Shown here: positions 25,270-64,000 of the stretch, piece after piece | Position numbering within the stretch: the first letter of the stretch is position 1 | Layout: every line of letters begins with the position of its first letter | NCBI GenBank assembly: GCA_963682055.1 | Contig: OY821746.1 | Span: 23,688,481 to 23,752,480, forward strand | Length of the DNA: 64,000 nucleotides | Source of the DNA: Primula veris | Taxonomy: Eukaryota; Streptophyta; Magnoliopsida; Ericales; Primulaceae | Direction: 5' to 3' | Notes under the pieces: generated by a model | The model's database searches: none | Seen by the model: the letters and a program-made list of their open reading frames with translations, nothing else | What the model was told of the DNA's origin: nothing | Made by a program: the position numbers and the translations under genes

Positions 25270-25370
25270 ACTATATAACTCTGTTGATTTCATTTCATTT
25301 AATCACCTAATTACAAAAACTAAAAACTAAAAAACACGGATAGAGAGAGAGAGAGATTAGATAGAGAGAG
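25270..25370 (+). promoter_or_regulatory. PKL core promoter and leader, copy A
   Basis: CTATATAACT at 25271-25280 lies about 95 bp upstream of the ATG. It is followed by a C/A-rich stretch and a GA-repeat leader (gatagagagagagagag) just before ATGAGTAGC. TATA spacing and a GA-rich 5' UTR are typical of plant genes. Confidence 0.55.
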
Positions 25371-59109
<33,739 letters not shown>

Positions 59110-59780
59110 TACAGTTCCAGTGCTTAAAACGATTGAGAGGCCCAAAACTTGGAGACGGATTCATCAATTAGATTATCAGAGTTGCCACAAGTAAAATATT
59201 GGACAATATCCGGTTCCTATAGTTATAGTGTATTCTATAACCATCTTTCATTAGAAGTACTAAGACCTACATACAGAAAAAAATTCTTACTATTACTTTT
59301 TTTTTTTGAGAAATTACTATTAGCTTAAACATTATAAATTTCTTGATTATGGTATATTTTCCAGATTTAGTTTCATTGTCTTTTACTTTATATATGAAAG
59401 CATCCTTATAACTTTCTGGTCAATCTTGATTTTGTTTGATCATGTGTTGATACTTGAACCCCATCATTCTGAATAATCTTATGAGAAAAGATGTTTGATA
59501 ATGTAGCATGGACGTGAATATGGGCGTTAGACGCTATATGAATCTGCCATGGCCATAAGGAAAATTTTGAAAATATACGACGACAAGACTAGGATATGAA
59601 TGACATTAAACCTTTAAATGCATGTTAAATTATAAAAATAGCAGTAATCGTAGCCCATTCGTTGCGTGTGTGACACGTAGTATAAATATGACCCGGCACA
59701 AATAAATTTAACATTTTCAAAAAGTTTGCAAAAATAATGGAATGAATATCGTAAAAATATAATGTTTTATTGTTATAGTA
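59110..59780. other. PKL 3' flank
   Basis: AT-rich sequence after the stop codon, which must hold the 3' UTR. No polyadenylation signal stood out, and no gene is recognised up to the MITE at 59787. Confidence 0.45.
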
Positions 59781-59786
59781 ATATAA

Positions 59787-60480
59787 GAGCATTCTCAACA
59801 TTCAAAAGTTTTTTGCTCTATAAATATAGTCGTATATAGCTCTATCGGAAAGTTATAGTTCATATACTTAAAGTGCACACCCGTGCTGTTTACATTAACT
59901 TTAAAAGGGAGTAAAATAATAATACTATTTTTTTTTAATCTTTTATTCCGAAATCTGTTCCCATCGATCTCTTTGCAAAATTTTCTCCACCTCATCTTAT
60001 CAATTTAAACACCGTAGCAAGAACACAATTAAATAAGTAAATCAAGGATCTCAGTTTCTTGAAATCTGACTTTTTTTAATTTACAAATCCCACTTATTTG
60101 AAAAAATTACCGTAATATGATTTTTGGGCATGAATTAGAATGAGCACATGTGGAAATAATAAGATAAGAGGATAAAATAACTGCTATAAAAGAATAAAAC
60201 ATGTTATGCTGGCCGGATGTAGAATGAGAAAAATGAAAAAAGAATAAAAAAGAAGGTATAGAGAGAGAACATAAAACAGTAAAGGGGAGAAAACTAACGG
60301 GAACAAGGGTTTTGATGTCCGATCCCACCCCAAAAGTGCTGCTATAATTTTTTACAATTGCTATTTACATGTAGAGAGGTTTCCTAGAAAATTTTATCTT
60401 TTATATCTATTAAACCATTTACTCAGTATTATATAACTTTATAGATATAGTGGAGTTTAAATAAACCGATGAGAATGCTC
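59787..60480. mobile_element. Tourist/Harbinger-like MITE
   Basis: The ends GAGCATTCTCA and TGAGAATGCTC are exact inverted repeats, flanked by TAA at 59784-59786 and 60481-60483, the 3 bp duplication type of PIF/Harbinger elements. 694 bp, no transposase. A second GAGCATTCTCAACCCTC end occurs at about 61529 without a matching right end. Confidence 0.75.
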
Positions 60481-60948
60481 TAAAAATACATGTACATATG
60501 ATGATTTGTTTAGAAGATAAATTGATATATGTGAAAAAAGAGAATATTTATTTACTTATTTATTTAAATTGTATTAAGTTATTTGAGTAATTAGTAAATT
60601 AGAATAGGGGTATTTTTAAAAAAAAATGATCAAACTTGAGCAGACTGAAGTTTTCTTGCATTCATTATATTAATACTATGATATATATAAGTAGAAACAC
60701 AAACCATGGACATAATTAGAGCAACTGCATCAAATTACCTTGTCATTTTTGTTAAATTAGGGGAAAGAGCTATCTTTTATATTTTTATGAAGAGTATTTT
60801 ACCTTACATCATTTGCTTATATTTTCTCCTCAAAACAATAAAATTTAATTTAGATGGAGAAAGAAGAAAAAAAGTTACGGAGTTGGTTTTATGATGTAAA
60901 GATAATGTAAAAGGGGTTTTATAGGTTTAGTAGACCAAACTATCTGTT

Positions 60949-61391
60949 TTTAACGATTTGGGTATCCATCTTTCAAATTTTTCAATTTAGATACCACACT
61001 ATAATAATTTTTCAATTTAGGTACCACCGTCTAAATAAATCATGGAATCATGTCATGTGACATTTGACAAACATTAATTTGAGAGGCTAATTTGATAATT
61101 TTGCACAAAAATATGTCATCCTATAAAAGTGTTTTTCCCAATTTCACACATACTTTTTTTTTTTTTGGATTATATGCTAAATTTTTTTATGTGTGAAATT
61201 GGGGGAAAAGTTTTTCTAGGATGACATATTTTTGTCCAAAATTGTCAAATTAGCCTCTCAAATTAATGTTTGTCAAATGTCACGTGACATGATTCCGTGA
61301 TTTATTAAGACGGTGGTAGCTAAATTGAAAATTTATTATAGTGTGGTACCTAAATTGAAAAATTTGAAAGCTGTGTATTCAAATCGTTAAC
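60949..61391. repeat. Long inverted repeat (fold-back element)
   Basis: Arms of about 200 bp, near 60949-61155 and 61180-61391, are inverted copies: 'caaatttttcaatttag.ta', 'taccaccgtct', 'gtcatgtgacatttgacaaa', 'aatttgagaggctaatttga' and 'atgtcatcctataaaagt' recur as reverse complements. A poly-T loop lies in the centre. Target duplication not clear; a Mutator-like or fold-back MITE is likely. Confidence 0.8.
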
Positions 61392-61399
61392 CGCATTAT

Positions 61400-62900
61400 A
61401 TTTTGGGATAGTAAATGTATTTTTTTCGTCACCTAAAAGGAAAAGGTGCCGGCAGAGATAAAAAAAAAAAAAGTTTTTTTTTGTTTGGGTGTACGAGTTA
61501 ATCCACATAACCATCTAGTAAGGAGAGGAGCATTCTCAACCCTCTTTTTAAATTTTCTCTCTAAATATGATATATAAATATTTGAACTTTGTAGAGAGTA
61601 TTTGTTAGATAGTGCACAACACTGATATACATATTTGATATTTATAAAAAGAGAAGTACGTTTTTTTTTCCTTTTTCTTTCTTAAGCCTTTTCCACTATG
61701 TAAACATATAAATAACGATCTATAATCTTTTCTTTTTGATAAAAACCAAAGACAATTTTTTATTTTAAGATCGTTACTAAAATTTAATATGAATATACAT
61801 AGACAAAAAAGAAAATCTTACTTTAAAAAAAAACAACATAATCTTGAAAAATGAAAACATACAAAAAAAAATTGTTGTCAAAATCTATTGTAAAACAAAA
61901 AGATGCACTTAATGGGATTTGTAAATTGTTGTCAAAAAACATTGTTATCAAAATCCATTCTGCAATCGTTTTAAAAAAAAAAAAATACTACTACAAATAA
62001 GTTTATAGAGATGGATGCATGATGATCCCATGATGAGTTTTTCAATTGGAGAGGAGATCACAGGAAAATTAATAATTTTCGTCTAGAGAGAGAAAGATTT
62101 AATGAAAAAAAAATAGAACGGCAATTCTATTTTGATCTAGAAGTTGAGCGTTAAAAATTCAAATAATGTCTCATAATTATCACTTTTAAATTTTAATTCT
62201 CTCTAATTATCTATTATAAGTTTCATTCCCAATAGATACTATTTTTTATTACTATATAAATCTCAATAATTCTATTTTTAATCGTTCAATAGAAACAGAT
62301 ATCAACACATTATTTCTCTTCCTAATACCTCTCACTCTCTATCACTTCTCTGAACCATCTCCATCCAAACTCCCTCTCTCTATGTCACACACTTTCTATC
62401 TCCATAACCATGTTGACCTCGACTGCGTAGATTACCAAAGAATCCGGTGAGTGATTTTGTAGAGGTAAAGATAGAGAAATAGAGAAAATGAAGATCGAGA
62501 GGAGAGAGAAGATGACCTCCGTGATAGAGATCGGTCCGATGATAAAAATGCAGCGATCTAAGGCCGGATTTCCGACAAATTTTAGTTGTTAGATTGCCAA
62601 GATTCTCTCTCTTTCTCCCCATCTATTTATATATGTATATATATGTGTGTGTGTGCGTGTTTATGTATCTCGAATTAAAAGTCTTGGATCCGAGATCTGC
62701 TTTTAAGGTTATGCATCACAATCGAGGTCATAACTATCTTCTAAGCCTTTTGTTCTTTTATGTGATTTGATAAATTTGAATTATTAATTTGGGAATTAGG
62801 GTTTTTATTAGTAATTGGAAACTTTTTGCAACGATTTGTGAGCAATCTGAATAAAACTTATTTGAAAAGGTAAGCCAATAATCAAATATTAGCTAATACT
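61400..62900. other. Intergenic, no gene recognised
   Basis: Contains a lone GAGCATTCTCAAC MITE end (about 61529), A-runs, a CT-rich stretch (62310-62400) and a TATG/GTGT microsatellite (62630-62660). The CT-rich segment followed by 'ccggtgagtg' (about 62443) could be a leader exon and donor of a gene to the right, but there is no coding support. Confidence 0.4.
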
Positions 62901-62934
62901 CAACGATTTGTCAGAAATTTTATGTTTTGAGTTT

Positions 62935-64000
62935 TTATTTTCGAGTTTGGCTGTTTTGGTGCTCAAACAAGGCGCGTTTTATGGCTGATTTGCTGTTTGT
63001 TTTGGTGCTTTTTCAAGCATGTATAGGGCTGATTTTGAGGCTGAAACGAGCCCGTTTTAGGGCTGATTTGGGGTCTATTTTGGTGCCAAATCGAGTCTAT
63101 TTTAGTGGTGAATTGGAGTCTGTTTCGGGGATGAATCGGACTCCGGTTCGAGACTACCGGTTCACGGCTAAAACAGCCTCTTAGTTCAGGAGTTATTTGG
63201 CAGGTTGTATATAGCCATGTGCCGAGTTATGTTTTCATCAATTTGTACCCTTAAAGTGTTCGATGAAATATCCGAGTTTCGTGCGATAGATTTCTGCCAG
63301 TATATATGATATTGCTACTTTAACTATAATTTGTTTTGTGACCTAAAAGAACAACAAATATCTATTTGTTACATTTCTATTGTATTCGGACCGTATGCTT
63401 TTTGTTTATAGAATTTTCTTGTAATTTATTACTTTCTCGTTGGATTGGTTGACTGTGATTTATAGTTCAGTTGTGAGTTGGGACAATTACTGGATTGTTT
63501 TTTTTTTTATTTCAATGTTATTGAGACCGTTTTGGAGTGGTTTTTGGAATGGTTTTGGATGGTTTTTGGTGTTTCAAGTTTATTTGAACAAGAGTGGTGG
63601 CAGAACTCGTTTCAAGGTTGAGACAGGTTCCGATTTGGGGATGAAAACGAGTTCATTTCGGGACTAAAATGAGCTCGTTTTGGAGCTGAAGCACATCTCG
63701 TGTTGGGGCTGAAATGGGGCTCGTCTTGCGGTTGAAACGGAACACGTTTCGGCTGAGACGGAGCACGTTTCGGCTGTTTTGGTGATGAAACGAGCCTCGG
63801 TTTTGGGCTGAAACAGGGAGCATTTTAGGGCATATTTACGCATGTTTTGCGGTCTATTTTGGTGCTTAATCGAACCCGTTATAAGGCTGATTTTAGTGTC
63901 CGTTTTGGGGCTGGAACAAGCCTGTTTTAGTGGTGATTTGGAGTCTGTTTTGGTGCTAAATCCAGTCCATTTTATGGCTGAATTGGAGACTGTTCAGGGG
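62935..64000. repeat. Degenerate minisatellite with 'ggctgaaacgagcccgtttt' units
   Basis: Two blocks (62935-63180 and 63590-64000, the second running off the window) hold many imperfect copies of phrases such as 'gctgaaacgagcccgtttt', 'agggctgatttggggtct' and 'ttttggtgctaaatcgagtc'. They are richer in G and T than their surroundings. The open frames across them are by-products of the repeat. Confidence 0.7.

Noticed and set aside
62927..63667. Plus-strand open frames at the right edge
   Set aside because: Composed of minisatellite phrases; no domain, no splice or homology support.

Overview
The window is nuclear DNA from an AT-rich plant genome, most likely a eudicot. It carries multi-exon genes with plant-type GT..AG introns, a PICKLE-type CHD3 remodeler, a plant short-form PDS5 and an ARM-repeat protein. 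It is dense in MITE-like transposons, microsatellites and degenerate minisatellites. The species cannot be named from the sequence.

Layout. (1) About 45-5277, minus strand: the N-terminal and middle exons of a PDS5 cohesin-regulator gene. Its 3' part, including any Tudor domain, runs off the left edge, and its first coding exon was not found. (2) 5.3-12.9 kb: intergenic or 5' flank, with a roughly 0.9 kb tandem duplication, a small MITE, CT/GT microsatellites and two blocks of a ~19 bp minisatellite around a G-run/TA microsatellite. (3) 12948-17401, minus strand: a complete three-exon ARM-repeat protein gene (453 aa) with repeats and a CACTA-like terminus in its introns. (4) 17.5-25.2 kb: intergenic, AT-rich, with small duplications and transposon debris. 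(5) 25371-59109, plus strand: a 30-exon PICKLE (CHD3) gene spanning about 34 kb. (6) 59.1-64 kb: intergenic, with a Tourist/Harbinger-like MITE, a ~440 bp fold-back element and a GC-richer degenerate minisatellite.

The most unusual structure is at the start of the PICKLE gene. A cassette of TATA-like promoter, GA-rich leader, complete exon 1 with ATG and splice donor, and part of intron 1 is present four times in tandem (ATGs at 25371, 26368, 28233, 29300). Only one copy is needed, and all four can splice in phase to the single PHD exon at 32195. The cassettes differ at a few residues and carry different states of a hAT-like element and a Stowaway-like MITE, which allows part of their history to be read. 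A second point is a one-base excess in an A-run of exon 5 (34372-34378). It breaks the PICKLE frame between the chromodomains and the ATPase, while every other exon phase is consistent.

PDS5 and PICKLE both act on chromatin in the nucleus, but nothing in the window shows that they are co-regulated.
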